Assembly: GCF_003024155.1 (NCBI RefSeq)
Contig: NZ_CP028136.1
Coordinates: forward strand, 2,852,001 to 2,916,000
DNA length: 64,000 nt
Source of the DNA: Christiangramia fulva
GTDB lineage: Bacteria > Bacteroidota > Bacteroidia > Flavobacteriales > Flavobacteriaceae
Direction of reading: 5' to 3'
Part shown: piece after piece, positions 22,423-31,270 of the stretch
Position numbering within the stretch: position 1 is the first letter of the stretch
How the letters are laid out: every line of letters begins with the position of its first letter
Program-made: the position numbers and the translations under genes
The notes under the pieces: model-generated
What the model saw: only the letters and a program-made list of their open reading frames with translations
Databases searched by the model: none
What the model was told of the DNA's origin: nothing

Positions 22423-22436
22423 TTGTTGTACAACAA
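22423..22436. promoter_or_regulatory. Perfect 14-bp palindrome, candidate operator
   Basis: TTGTTGTACAACAA reads the same on both strands. It lies in the 225-bp divergent spacer between the epimerase and Crp/Fnr genes, about 80 bp upstream of the epimerase start. It could bind a dimeric repressor; it does not match the GTAAC-N4-GTTAC sites. Confidence 0.45.
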
Positions 22437-22568
22437 CTACAAATTCATTCATTTTCTGTCGGAAAAAATCTTCTGAAACTGCTGTAAAGAGTTTTCAGAT
22501 ATTCCTACCAGCCCCGTGGGAGTTATTCTTGAAAATTCTTTCTAATTTTAATTCATCAAATTATTTAT

Positions 22569-23201
22569 ATGTACAAGGAACTTAAGGAAGCATACGGATT
22601 TTTATTTGAAGACGAATTGCTCCAGGAAATTGCCGGTAGCGGTAGCCTGCGCAGAGCCCGTGCGGGAGAGAAGATCATAGAAATAGGCAGTTATGTAAAA
22701 AGTATCCCCTTGCTTATTAGCGGCGCCATTAAAATTTTGCGCGAAGATAAGAACGGCGATGAACTCTTGTTGTATTTTATTGAAAGGGGCGACACCTGTG
22801 CCATGACCCTCGCCTGCTGCCTGGGCGATACTAAAAGTGAGATCAGGGCAGTGGCCGAAACCGATACGGTTTTTGTCATGATTCCTATTGAAAAAATGGA
22901 AGAATGGGTGGCTAAATATAAAAGCTGGCGAAATTTTGTCTTTGAATCCTACCATTCCCGGCTTAGCGAAATGCTGGATACCATAGATACGATCGCTTTT
23001 ATGAATATGGATGAAAGGCTAATGAGGTACCTGCAGGATCGTGCAAAGATCAATGGCGATCCCGCAATCCAGAGTACGCACCAGCAAATTGCCTATGATC
23101 TCCACACGAGCAGGGTAGTGATCTCAAGGCTTCTGAAAAAACTCGAGATGCAGGGTAAGATCTCCCTGCAACGAAACCAGATCTTGGTTAAAGATCTTTA
23201 A
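22569..23201 (+). CDS. Crp/Fnr-family transcriptional regulator
   Basis: The 210-aa protein has an N-terminal cyclic-nucleotide-binding-like beta barrel (about 25-120) and a C-terminal winged helix (THQQIAYDLHTSRVVISRLL, about 168-187). The sensor domain has a cluster of three cysteines (DTCAMTLACCLGD, near 77-89), which could sense a thiol, persulfide or metal instead of cAMP. Neighbouring targets concern sulfur and respiration. The palindrome GTAAC-N4-GTTAC at 23208, just after its stop, and again before the gene at 32436, is a likely binding site. Confidence 0.88.
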   Translation: MYKELKEAYGFLFEDELLQEIAGSGSLRRARAGEKIIEIGSYVKSIPLLISGAIKILREDKNGDELLLYFIERGDTCAMTLACCLGDTKSEIRAVAETDTVFVMIPIEKMEEWVAKYKSWRNFVFESYHSRLSEMLDTIDTIAFMNMDERLMRYLQDRAKINGDPAIQSTHQQIAYDLHTSRVVISRLLKKLEMQGKISLQRNQILVKDL

Positions 23202-23207
23202 AACTAT

Positions 23208-23251
23208 GTAACCCATGTTACTGCAATGGCCTTTTTCAAAAAGTATTTTTG
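23208..23251 (+). promoter_or_regulatory. Operator plus -7 box of the TauE/SafE gene
   Basis: GTAAC-CCAT-GTTAC (23208-23221) is followed by TATTTTTG (23244-23251), a perfect TAnnTTTG. The palindrome centre is 29.5 bp from the first base of the -7 box, placing it near -42, the classic activating position of Crp/Fnr proteins. The same spacing occurs at 32381-32424. Confidence 0.68.
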
Positions 23252-23270
23252 TGCCGTTTAAAATTAGTGG

Positions 23271-24074
23271 ATGGATATAATGCAAATTTTAGGATATGTT
23301 GGTGCGCTTATGATCGGTTTGGTGTTGGGATTGATTGGCGGCGGCGGTTCTATTTTAACCGTACCCGTGCTGGTATATCTTTTAGCTGTTAATCCGGTTA
23401 CTGCTACGGCATATTCGCTTTTTGTGGTCGGTTCGTCGGCCCTGGTAGGCGCGGGGAAAAACCTTCAGAAAGGGCAGGTGGGCCTCAAAACTGCGCTTGC
23501 TTTCGCTATACCGGCGGTAATTGCTGTTTTCAGCACCCGTAAATTTATCGTTCCGGCTATTCCTGAAAAAATCATTCGTATTTCAGGTTTTACCTTGACC
23601 AAAGACATAGGCATCATGTTATTTTTCGCGGTGCTTATGATAATGGCTTCTTTTTCAATGATACTTGATAAGAAAAAGATCACTGAAAAAGCGCAAAAAC
23701 CCTCTGAAAGAAATTACTGGTTACTGGCCCCGTTAGGCATTTTAACTGGTCTGGTAACCGGACTTGTAGGTGCCGGTGGCGGGTTCATAATAATTCCCAT
23801 TTTAGTACTACTGGCCGGCCTTCCCATGAAAAAAGCGGTTGGAACTTCCTTGCTTATTATCGCCATAAATTCACTGCTTGGCTTTTTAGGCGACCTGGGT
23901 CATATGGATATTAACTGGGTATTTCTACTGATTTTTACGGCCCTTGCCATAGCCGGGATCTTTTTAGGAGTTTATCTGAACAGGTTCTTTAACGGGCAAA
24001 AACTGAAAAAGGCCTTCGGATGGTTTGTGCTGGTGATGGGTATTTATATTATATGGACCGAAATATCAGGTTAA
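23271..24074 (+). CDS. TauE/SafE-family anion exporter
   Basis: The 267-aa protein has about eight membrane segments in two repeats. Each begins with the family's glycine-rich motif: GLVLGLIGGGGSILTVPVL near residue 17 and GLVTGLVGAGGGFIIIPIL near 162. The family moves sulfite, sulfonates or other small anions across the inner membrane. Being next to a Crp/Fnr regulator and in a window with a persulfide dioxygenase and YeeE genes, export of sulfite or thiosulfate is a sensible guess. Confidence 0.87.
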   Translation: MDIMQILGYVGALMIGLVLGLIGGGGSILTVPVLVYLLAVNPVTATAYSLFVVGSSALVGAGKNLQKGQVGLKTALAFAIPAVIAVFSTRKFIVPAIPEKIIRISGFTLTKDIGIMLFFAVLMIMASFSMILDKKKITEKAQKPSERNYWLLAPLGILTGLVTGLVGAGGGFIIIPILVLLAGLPMKKAVGTSLLIIAINSLLGFLGDLGHMDINWVFLLIFTALAIAGIFLGVYLNRFFNGQKLKKAFGWFVLVMGIYIIWTEISG

Positions 24075-24504
24075 AAAACAGTGAAAATAAGCTTCTTCTG
24101 CTAAAATTGTAGTAAATTGAAGATGCCGGCGATATCCCCCCCTGCCGGATTAATTTCTAAATATATATCTATAAAAATTGCCGGGTTAGTGAGACTTTGA
24201 TGATGATCTGGAAAGGGAAAACAAAGCATTTGCGGTGAAATGATCCTTTTTAAGTTATCATCTCCTAAATTCAAAGGGTTAAATGATTCTTAGAATGGTT
24301 AAAAATCTCACTGCCCGGTTTTTTTATTCCAATACGCTGTTTCATATTTTTCTTTTTTTTAGTTGCTTCGGAAAGAAGGGGCAAGCGTTAAATATTCAGT
24401 AAAACGGGGAAATATGAAGTGTTTAGCAAGGCAACCCATTCGATTTTCCGTAAATTTATGAGCCGAAAAATTCATCATCAATTTTTGATGAACTGAAAAA
24501 TGCT
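24075..24504. other. 430-bp intergenic region before cydA
   Basis: No gene was found. It holds a GC-rich hairpin CCGGC-N14-GCCGG (24126-24149) that may end the TauE transcript, the structured-RNA candidate at 24180-24325, and a near-consensus -7 box TAAATTTA (24451-24458), 54 bp before the cydA start. Confidence 0.5.
24180..24325 (+). ncRNA. Candidate structured RNA (6S-like hairpin with terminator)
   Basis: CCGGG (24181-24185) and GTGAGA (24189-24194) pair with TCTCAC (24306-24311) and CCCGG (24314-24318), with a small internal loop. They enclose about 110 nt and are followed by seven T. A long closing stem, an A/T-rich interior and a built-in terminator resemble a small RNA such as the Flavobacteria 6S RNA. 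A long terminator-like hairpin of the tauE transcript is the alternative. No upstream promoter is certain. Confidence 0.38.
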
Positions 24505-25812
24505 ATGGGAATGGAAAACATAGACTATGCAAGGCTCCAAATGGCTTTTACCCTGGGCTTTCATATTATTTTCGCTTGTATAGGCATGGTCATGCCTTTT
24601 TTTATGATCGTTTCTCACTACAAATGGCTGAAAACCCGAAAGCCGGTTCATCTACAACTTACCAAAGCCTGGCAAAAAGGAGTGGCCATTTTTTTCGTCA
24701 CCGGGGCGGTATCGGGAACAGCGCTTTCTTTTGAACTTGGATTGCTTTGGCCTGAATTTATGAAGCATGCCGGCCCGGTGATCGGGATGCCTTTTTCCCT
24801 TGAGGGCGCCGCCTTCTTTGTGGAAGCCATTGCACTTGGATTTTATCTCTATGGCTGGAATAAACTTCCCGAAAAATTTCACTGGTTTACGGGCGTGATC
24901 ATTGGTATTTCCGGAGTGCTTTCCGGGATTCTGGTGGTCTCGGCAAATGCGTGGATGAATGCGCCATCAGGTTTCGACGTGGTGAATGGTGAATTTACCA
25001 ATATCGATCCGGTGGCAGCCTTTTTTAATGCAGCCTGGTTTACGCAGGCCCTGCACATGACCCTCGCAGCTTTTGTCGCTACGGGTTTTGCGGTGGCCGG
25101 AATTCACGCCTTTCAGATCCGGCGGAATAAGAAACCGGAACTTCATAAGGAGGCTTTTCGTATTTCTATTTTCTTTGGCGCGGTCGCTGCAATCCTTCAG
25201 CCTTTAAGCGGGGACCTTTCTGCCAAAGATGTTGCCGAGCGGCAGCCGGTGAAACTGGCGGCCATGGAAGCGCATTATGAAACCGAAAAGGGCGCTCCTC
25301 TATATATCGGTGGAATTGTGGATGAAGAGGAAAAATCTGTTTCTCATAAAATTGAAATTCCGGGAGCATTATCCTTCCTGGCTTTTGGCGATTTTGATGC
25401 TGAAGTTAAGGGACTGAATGCTTTTCCGGAAGATGAACTGCCGCCGGTGAGCATCGTGCACTACGCTTTTCAGACCATGGTGGGAATCGGAACGCTTTTA
25501 ATGCTGTCGGGAATTCTGTTTCTTATCAGTCTGAAGAAAAAGAGCTGGCGCGATGATCGTTGGTTTTGGTGGCTCTTTGCCATATTGAGTCCCCTGGGAT
25601 TCCTAGCCCTGGAAGCAGGCTGGACAGTGACTGAAGTAGGTCGCCAGCCCTGGATCATTTACGAGGTGATGCGAACTTCTGAAGCCGTTACCCCTATGCC
25701 GGGACTTCAATACAGTTTCTACCTCTACGTGCTTGTTTACCTGAGTCTGGCGATTACCGTCACCTGGCTCATGAAACGCCAAATTAAAGTGCTCAATAAT
25801 TCAATTGGTTGA
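24505..25812 (+). CDS. cydA: Cytochrome bd ubiquinol oxidase subunit I
   Basis: CydA oxidises quinol and reduces O2 with high affinity in the inner membrane. The 435-aa protein has about nine membrane segments, the N-terminal haem ligand in FTLGFHIIFACIG (H20), a second histidine in ALHMTLAAFVATG, and the conserved GRQPWIIYEVMRTSEAVTPMPG near the C-terminus. It is shorter than E. coli CydA (522 aa) because the quinol-binding loop is of the short type. cydB starts two bases after its stop. The pair supports microaerobic or stress respiration. Confidence 0.95.
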   Translation: MGMENIDYARLQMAFTLGFHIIFACIGMVMPFFMIVSHYKWLKTRKPVHLQLTKAWQKGVAIFFVTGAVSGTALSFELGLLWPEFMKHAGPVIGMPFSLEGAAFFVEAIALGFYLYGWNKLPEKFHWFTGVIIGISGVLSGILVVSANAWMNAPSGFDVVNGEFTNIDPVAAFFNAAWFTQALHMTLAAFVATGFAVAGIHAFQIRRNKKPELHKEAFRISIFFGAVAAILQPLSGDLSAKDVAERQPVKLAAMEAHYETEKGAPLYIGGIVDEEEKSVSHKIEIPGALSFLAFGDFDAEVKGLNAFPEDELPPVSIVHYAFQTMVGIGTLLMLSGILFLISLKKKSWRDDRWFWWLFAILSPLGFLALEAGWTVTEVGRQPWIIYEVMRTSEAVTPMPGLQYSFYLYVLVYLSLAITVTWLMKRQIKVLNNSIG

Positions 25813-25814
25813 TC

Positions 25815-26846
25815 ATGTTGTATGTAGTCTTATTTTTTACATTTTTCTCACTGTTCCTGTACGTTTTATTGGGAGGAGCCGACTTTGGCGCGGGAATCGT
25901 CGAGTTGTTTTCTTCTCCCGAAAACCGAAAGCTTAACCGCGAGACTATTTACAAGGTGATGGGGCCTATTTGGGAAGCCAATCATATCTGGCTGATCATC
26001 CTGATCGTGATCCTGTGGATAGCTTTTCCAATGTATTTTAATATTATCATTACCTATCTGCATATACCCATTACGCTCATTTTACTCGGAATTACCATGC
26101 GCGGAGTCGCTTTTATTTTCAGGCATTACGATGCGGTGGTAGATGAATCCCAAATCTGGTATAATCGCATGTTTCGTATTTCCAGTCTTATTACTCCTGT
26201 TTTCCTCGGAATGTCTTTTGGGGCTCTGGTAAGCGGAAGGATCATTGTTTCTCCCGGTCCGCAACATGGATTTGCAGAGATCTTCATGCTACCCTGGCTG
26301 AATATTTTCACTTTGCTAACCGGTTTTTTCTATGCCGCGCTTTGTGCTTTTCTTGCAGCTACTTTGCTGATTGGAGAAACCGAAGGCGAGGCACGAAAAA
26401 TTTATAGCCGAAAATCGGCCATCGCCACCATCGTTCTGGTGATCCTCGGCGGACTGGTGCTTCTTTATGGTTTTCTAACCGATATGGCCTTCGTAAAAGA
26501 TTTTGTAGAAAATCCATTTTCCGTAGCCGCGATCCTGCTATCGGCTGTTCTGCTCATTCCTTTATGGAGAGCTATCAGGAAAGAACGCCGGGTGCTGGCA
26601 AGGATTCTCGCAGGCTCGCAGATACTTCTCGTGATCTTCGCCGCGGTAAACACGCATTTCCCAAGCCTTATCATCAGTGCCGAAGGCGATGTGAATATGC
26701 TTCAGGGCATAGCACCCGAAGCTTCGATAAATATTCTTGGAATAACGCTTATTGTTGGCGGTGCAATTATTTTACCCGGCCTTTTCCATTTAATGAAGTC
26801 TTTTAATATGATAAAATTTTCCATAAAAGAAGAATCAAAAAATTAA
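25815..26846 (+). CDS. cydB: Cytochrome bd ubiquinol oxidase subunit II
   Basis: CydB stabilises the haems of CydA. The 343-aa protein has about eight to nine membrane segments and the conserved GGADFGAGIVELF and GPIWEANHIWLI motifs. ATG 25815 follows the cydA TGA by two bases; an in-frame TTG at 25809 overlapping cydA is less likely. No cydX-type small subunit gene follows; the next gene begins 3 bp after the stop, suggesting one transcript. Confidence 0.94.
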   Translation: MLYVVLFFTFFSLFLYVLLGGADFGAGIVELFSSPENRKLNRETIYKVMGPIWEANHIWLIILIVILWIAFPMYFNIIITYLHIPITLILLGITMRGVAFIFRHYDAVVDESQIWYNRMFRISSLITPVFLGMSFGALVSGRIIVSPGPQHGFAEIFMLPWLNIFTLLTGFFYAALCAFLAATLLIGETEGEARKIYSRKSAIATIVLVILGGLVLLYGFLTDMAFVKDFVENPFSVAAILLSAVLLIPLWRAIRKERRVLARILAGSQILLVIFAAVNTHFPSLIISAEGDVNMLQGIAPEASINILGITLIVGGAIILPGLFHLMKSFNMIKFSIKEESKN

Positions 26847-26849
26847 ATT

Positions 26850-27884
26850 ATGCTCAAGAGATTTGGAAAGCTGCCTTCCGGCGAAAGACAGGCGAGAATT
26901 CAAAAAACAACCCTTTACCGTGACGGGGAATTTAAAAATTTAGAGGAAACAAGTATAAATCCTGATGGCGTAAGTATGGTAAAAATGCTGAGGATGATGA
27001 AAAACCGTCCTTCCAGCGTTAGACCTTCCGAAGAATTACCGCACCAAAAAACAAATCTCTCGGCAATTGAATCGGGAAAGCCCGCGGTGGTATGGTTTGG
27101 CCATTCTTCCTATTTTATCAAAACGAAAAACTTGAATATTCTCGTAGATCCGGTTTTCAGCGGATTTGCTTCTCCTTTTTCTTTCTTCGGAAAGGCTTTT
27201 GACGGAGCCGATGAATATAATCCCGATGATATGCCGGAGATCGATCTGCTCATCCTTACCCATGATCATTACGATCACCTCGATTATCAAACGATCGTTG
27301 AACTCAAACCGAAGGTGAAGAAAGTGGTCACTTCTTTAGGTGTAGGCTCACATCTTGAATTTTGGGGTTACCGCCCGGAAATAATTACTGAAATCGTCTG
27401 GTGGCAATCTGCTGAAATAGCAACAGATGTAAAGATTACCGCCACACCTTCGAGACATTTTTCGGGCAGGGGATTAACTCGTTTTAAAACGCTCTGGTCT
27501 TCTTTTGTTCTGGAAGTAGATGGTTTCAAAATTTATCTTGGAGGGGATTCGGGTTATTCAAGAGCATTTAAAGAAATTGGTGAAAAATTTGAAAATTTTG
27601 ACCTTGCGTTGCTGGAATGCGGTCAGTATAATGAATACTGGCCTCAAATACATATGATGCCGGAACAGACCGCCCAGGTGGCAAGGGATCTTAACGCAAA
27701 GATTCTAATGCCGGTCCATTGGGGGAAATTCGTGCTGTCAGCGCATCCCTGGGATGAACCGGTAAGAAGAGTGACCAGTGCATGCTCAAAAATGGGACAA
27801 AAGTATGTTATTCCAAAAATTGGAGAGATGTATCGCCTTAATGAAAAGTTTACACAATATACCTGGTGGGAAGAAATTAAATAA
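26850..27884 (+). CDS. Metallo-beta-lactamase-fold hydrolase (NAPE-PLD/UlaG-like)
   Basis: The 344-aa protein has the binuclear metal motif ILTHDHYDHLD (HxHxDH, near 134), a further histidine in ATPSRHFSGRG, LGGDSGYS with a metal-binding Asp, and the C-terminal PVHWGKF. The order matches the NAPE-PLD/UlaG-like branch, which cleaves phosphodiesters or lactones, so the substrate is open. The N-terminal ~70 residues are an extension common in this branch. It lies 3 bp after cydB. Confidence 0.85.
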   Translation: MLKRFGKLPSGERQARIQKTTLYRDGEFKNLEETSINPDGVSMVKMLRMMKNRPSSVRPSEELPHQKTNLSAIESGKPAVVWFGHSSYFIKTKNLNILVDPVFSGFASPFSFFGKAFDGADEYNPDDMPEIDLLILTHDHYDHLDYQTIVELKPKVKKVVTSLGVGSHLEFWGYRPEIITEIVWWQSAEIATDVKITATPSRHFSGRGLTRFKTLWSSFVLEVDGFKIYLGGDSGYSRAFKEIGEKFENFDLALLECGQYNEYWPQIHMMPEQTAQVARDLNAKILMPVHWGKFVLSAHPWDEPVRRVTSACSKMGQKYVIPKIGEMYRLNEKFTQYTWWEEIK

Positions 27885-27986
27885 TTTTTTCTTATTATAA
27901 TTCTTAAATTTTACCGGTTCACGAATTCACTTATGCAGTTATAAAATCATTTAATTAAAGACTGCTGAACTTTCAAATATTTTGAA

Positions 27987-28601
27987 ATGGAAGATTTAAA
28001 AACACATTGGGAAAAGATATATTCTTCAAAGAATTTTGAGGAAACCAGCTGGTATCAGGAAAAACCGGAAACCTCGCTCAATCTTATCGAAACCCTGAAT
28101 TTATCACATGACGCTCCCGTAATCGATATTGGGGGTGGAGACAGCCATCTTTGCGACCATTTGCTGAAGCTTGGTTATTCTGATTTGAGTGTGCTGGATA
28201 TTTCTAAAAAAGCCATTGAAAGGGCGAAGAAAAGACTGGGGAAGAAAGCGGATGAAGTTAGCTGGATCGTAAGTGATGTCACAGATTTTAAGCAGGAAGA
28301 TAAATTTGAATTATGGCATGACCGCGCGGCTTTCCATTTTCTGAATGAACCTGAAAAGATCAACAAGTATTTCGAAAATTTAAAAGCTTCCCTGAAAAGC
28401 GGCGGATTTGTGATTCTGGGGACCTTCTCTGATGAAGGACCAGAAAAGTGCAGCGGGATCAATGTTCACCGATATTCCGAAGCTGAAATGAGCGCGCTTT
28501 TCGAAAAGGATTTTGATAAGATCAGTTTTCAGAAGCTTAACCATACAACTCCCTGGGGTGCCGAACAGAATTTCAGTTTTGGGGTTTTCAGAAAAAAATA
28601 A
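27987..28601 (+). CDS. Class I SAM-dependent methyltransferase
   Basis: The 204-aa Rossmann-fold protein has motif I PVIDIGGGDSHLCDHLL (about 47-63), an acidic second strand end (LSVLDIS), and WHDRAAFHFLNEPE near motif IV. The end SGINVHRYSEAEMSALFEKD is typical of thiopurine-like/small-molecule methyltransferases of Bacteroidota. The substrate is unknown. It starts 102 bp after the hydrolase and is followed 25 bp later by the aldehyde dehydrogenase. Confidence 0.86.
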   Translation: MEDLKTHWEKIYSSKNFEETSWYQEKPETSLNLIETLNLSHDAPVIDIGGGDSHLCDHLLKLGYSDLSVLDISKKAIERAKKRLGKKADEVSWIVSDVTDFKQEDKFELWHDRAAFHFLNEPEKINKYFENLKASLKSGGFVILGTFSDEGPEKCSGINVHRYSEAEMSALFEKDFDKISFQKLNHTTPWGAEQNFSFGVFRKK

Positions 28602-28626
28602 TTTATTCAATAAAAATTGCTTAAAA

Positions 28627-30027
28627 ATGGACAGAAGCGAACTCCTTCAACTTCTTAATAAACAGAAAGCGGCTTTTCGGAAGGATCCGCCTTCTTTTGA
28701 GAAGCGTATGGAAAGCCTTAAAAACCTTTCTGATATTGTGAAGGAAAATAAATCGCTTCTGATAAGGGCTATCAATAAGGATTTTGGCGGCAGGGCAGAG
28801 GAGGAAACCCGGTTACTGGAAATCCTTCCGCTTCAGGATCAGATAAGGCACAGCATGCGTCACCTTAAGAACTGGATGAAACCCAGGAGCGTCAAATCTT
28901 CATGGTTTTTGATTCCGGCAAAAGCCTTTTACCAATACCAGCCGCTGGGATCGGTAGGAATCATGGGCGCCTGGAATTACCAGATTCTGCTCACTCTGGG
29001 ACCTTTAATCGATGCCATCGCCGCAGGAAACCACGCGATCATAAAACCTTCTGAAATGGCTCCGGCTTCGGCTGAGGTGATTCGAAAAATGATCAATTCA
29101 GCATTTCCTGAAGAATACATCCACTGCGTTACGGGTGATGCCGAAATGGCAAAAGGTTTTTCTTCCCTGCCTTTTGATCATCTTTTCTTTACAGGCTCCT
29201 CGAATATCGGAAAGAAGATAATGGCGGCCGCGGCGCCCAACCTTACCCCGGTAACCCTGGAACTGGGAGGGAAATCACCGGCTGTGATCCATCCTTCCTA
29301 TCCGCTAAAAGTTGCCCTGCAGAGAATTATTAATGGCAAGCTCTTCAATGGCGGACAAACCTGTGTCGCTCCAGATTATATTATCGCTCCAGATAGTTTG
29401 AATGATGAGATTGAAAATACCGCCAAAAGTATCGTGAATACCTTGTATCCCGATTTAAAAAAAGAGGGTAAGTTCACTTCGATAATCAATGAAAAACATT
29501 TCCAAAGGCTTAAATCTTTACTTGAAGACGCGAAAAATAAAGGCGCGAGAATAGTAGAAATTTCAGGGAATGATGAGCATAAACTCCTGACGCCTAAACT
29601 TCTTTTCAATGTAAACGATGAGATGAAGGTCATGCAGGAAGAGATCTTTGGTCCCATTTTACCGGTGCTTAATCTTGAAACTGTAGAGGAGGCTATTAAT
29701 TACATCAACGATCATCACAAGCCCCTTGCGCTTTATTATTTCGACAATAATTCTAAACGAATAAAACATCTGCTTAAATTTACCCAATCTGGCGGAGTGA
29801 CTGTAAATGATACCATTTATCACCTGGCGCAACATCGATTGCCTTTTGGAGGAGTGGGTAATAGCGGCATGGGTCACTACCATGGTTTTGATGGTTTCAA
29901 GACCTTCTCCAAAAAAAGAGCGGTGATGGAGCAGGGGCGCCTGGCAGCTTCCGACTTTCTGCAACCTCCCTATACAGGCTTTAAACAAAAGCTGCTTGGC
30001 TGGGTGGAAAAGTTTTCAAAAGTGTAG
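28627..30027 (+). CDS. Aldehyde dehydrogenase (ALDH3-type)
   Basis: This oxidises aldehydes to acids with NAD(P). ATG 28627 (MDRSELLQLL) gives 466 aa, the right size for the short ALDH3 class; an upstream frame extension overlaps the methyltransferase gene and is rejected. Catalytic residues are seen in LELGGKSPAVI (Glu) and FNGGQTCVAPDYI (Cys nucleophile). FTGSSNIGKKI is the cofactor-binding segment, and the C-terminal SGGVTVNDTIYHLAQHRLPF is typical of ALDH3. Confidence 0.92.
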   Translation: MDRSELLQLLNKQKAAFRKDPPSFEKRMESLKNLSDIVKENKSLLIRAINKDFGGRAEEETRLLEILPLQDQIRHSMRHLKNWMKPRSVKSSWFLIPAKAFYQYQPLGSVGIMGAWNYQILLTLGPLIDAIAAGNHAIIKPSEMAPASAEVIRKMINSAFPEEYIHCVTGDAEMAKGFSSLPFDHLFFTGSSNIGKKIMAAAAPNLTPVTLELGGKSPAVIHPSYPLKVALQRIINGKLFNGGQTCVAPDYIIAPDSLNDEIENTAKSIVNTLYPDLKKEGKFTSIINEKHFQRLKSLLEDAKNKGARIVEISGNDEHKLLTPKLLFNVNDEMKVMQEEIFGPILPVLNLETVEEAINYINDHHKPLALYYFDNNSKRIKHLLKFTQSGGVTVNDTIYHLAQHRLPFGGVGNSGMGHYHGFDGFKTFSKKRAVMEQGRLAASDFLQPPYTGFKQKLLGWVEKFSKV

Positions 30028-30050
30028 TTTTACAATTCAATCTTGTAGTA

Positions 30051-30740
30051 ATGTCTTCTGATAAAAAAATCATCAACGGTTTTGAACATATTCGCTATCG
30101 GCAGGAGCGTTTTTCCGATAAGGAAATGATCCTGAAAAGTCGGCACTTTTATGAAAAGATGAATGAGCGCCGATCGGTCAGGCACTTTTCTGATGAAAAA
30201 GTACCGGTAGAGGTGATAAAGAATCTCATCAAAACAGCGGGAACAGCGCCTTCAGGAGCTCATAAACAGCCCTGGAAATTTTGCGCCATTTCAAATAATA
30301 AATTGAAAGCCAAGATCAGGGAAGCCGCCGAAATTGAAGAAATAACAAACTACGCCACGAGAATGAGCGAGCGCTGGCTGGAAGATCTGGCGCCATTGGG
30401 CACCGACAGCAATAAGGAGTTCCTGGAAACTGCTCCATGGTTAATTATAGTTTTTAAAGAAGTATTCGGGTTGGGCGAAAATGGTGAAAAAGAGACGAAT
30501 TATTATGTGAATGAATCGGTAGGAATTGCCTGCGGAATGTTGATCTCGGCGATTCATAATGCCGGCCTGGTCACTTTAACGCACACTCCAAGCCCCATGA
30601 ACTTTCTTTCGGAAATCCTGGAAAGGCCAAAGAACGAAAGAGCCTTCTTACTGCTTCCCGTAGGATATCCCGCAGAAGAGGTATATGTTCCTAATATTTT
30701 CAGAAAAGACCTGGGAGAAATAGCTGATTTTTATCTTTAA
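30051..30740 (+). CDS. Nitroreductase-family flavoprotein
   Basis: The 229-aa protein matches the FMN-dependent nitroreductase fold: NERRSVRHFSDEKVP (about 37-51) and TAGTAPSGAHKQPWKF (63-78) bind FMN, and ESVGIACGMLISAIHNAGL lies in the dimer core. The pattern PSGAHKQPW is that of the iodotyrosine-deiodinase/BluB-like branch. The native substrate is unknown. It follows the aldehyde dehydrogenase by 23 bp, and a stable hairpin at 30743 ends the run. Confidence 0.9.
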   Translation: MSSDKKIINGFEHIRYRQERFSDKEMILKSRHFYEKMNERRSVRHFSDEKVPVEVIKNLIKTAGTAPSGAHKQPWKFCAISNNKLKAKIREAAEIEEITNYATRMSERWLEDLAPLGTDSNKEFLETAPWLIIVFKEVFGLGENGEKETNYYVNESVGIACGMLISAIHNAGLVTLTHTPSPMNFLSEILERPKNERAFLLLPVGYPAEEVYVPNIFRKDLGEIADFYL

Positions 30741-30742
30741 AA

Positions 30743-30789
30743 GAGGAAAAGGCACCTGTACCTGTAGGGCGATACGATGTGCCTTTCCT
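30743..30789 (+). terminator. Hairpin after the nitroreductase gene
   Basis: AGGAAAAGGCAC pairs with GTGCCTTTCCT (one bulged A) around a 23-nt loop, starting 2 bp after the stop codon. No strong T-run follows, so it may be a terminator of weak type or an mRNA-stabilising hairpin. Confidence 0.6.
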
Positions 30790-30831
30790 GCTAAAAATTG
30801 ACAAAATTATATCATTAGAAATTAAGGGAGT

Positions 30832-30845
30832 GTAACTTATGTTAC
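30832..30845 (+). promoter_or_regulatory. Palindrome GTAAC-TTAT-GTTAC before the 137-aa membrane protein
   Basis: Same palindrome as at 23208 and 32381, extended here to TGTAAC-TTAT-GTTACA. It lies 11 bp upstream of the ATG at 30857. No -7 box stands at the distance seen at the other two, so this could be a repressing site or a promoter with a later start. Confidence 0.5.
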
Positions 30846-30856
30846 AAAGCTGAAGT

Positions 30857-31270
30857 ATGGCGAAATTAATTGTTTATCGAAATTCAGAATGGGCTAATAA
30901 GAACCTGTCTTACTCACTATACCTTAATGACAAAAAACTTTCAGAAATTAAGGACCAGCAGGAAAAATCTTTTTCGCTGCCGGAAGGCGATTATTGTTTG
31001 AAAGCGAAAATGAGGTGGTGCGGAAGTCAGTCACTGGATTTTAAGCTTGAAAAAACAGAAGAAAAGAGAATTGAGGTCACCGGATTTGTATTTTCAGAAT
31101 ATTTTTTTCCCGCCGCTATTGGTTGCGTCTTGCTATTTTTGGGCTATAGGGTAATATACCAAAAGAGCAGCCTTTTTCTGGCCACTCTTATGATGGTTTT
31201 TTTCGGCTACCTGCTGTACTTTGTTAGCATTGGCAGAAAGCATTTTCTGCAGTTAAAAGAGCTGAATTAA
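30857..31270 (+). CDS. Small membrane protein with N-terminal beta domain
   Basis: The 137-aa product starts with a ~75-residue soluble beta-rich part (IVYRNSEWANKNLSYSLYLND to KRIEVTGF) and ends with two membrane segments (about 82-99 and 105-124) and a basic tail. Similar two-part proteins are common and uncharacterised in Bacteroidota. A GTAAC-N4-GTTAC palindrome precedes it. Its stop overlaps the end of the convergent aldo/keto reductase gene by 4 bp. Confidence 0.75.
   Translation: MAKLIVYRNSEWANKNLSYSLYLNDKKLSEIKDQQEKSFSLPEGDYCLKAKMRWCGSQSLDFKLEKTEEKRIEVTGFVFSEYFFPAAIGCVLLFLGYRVIYQKSSLFLATLMMVFFGYLLYFVSIGRKHFLQLKELN

Noticed and set aside
28513..28626. N-terminal extension of the aldehyde dehydrogenase
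   Set aside because: It overlaps the methyltransferase gene in another frame; the ATG at 28627 gives the normal family length.
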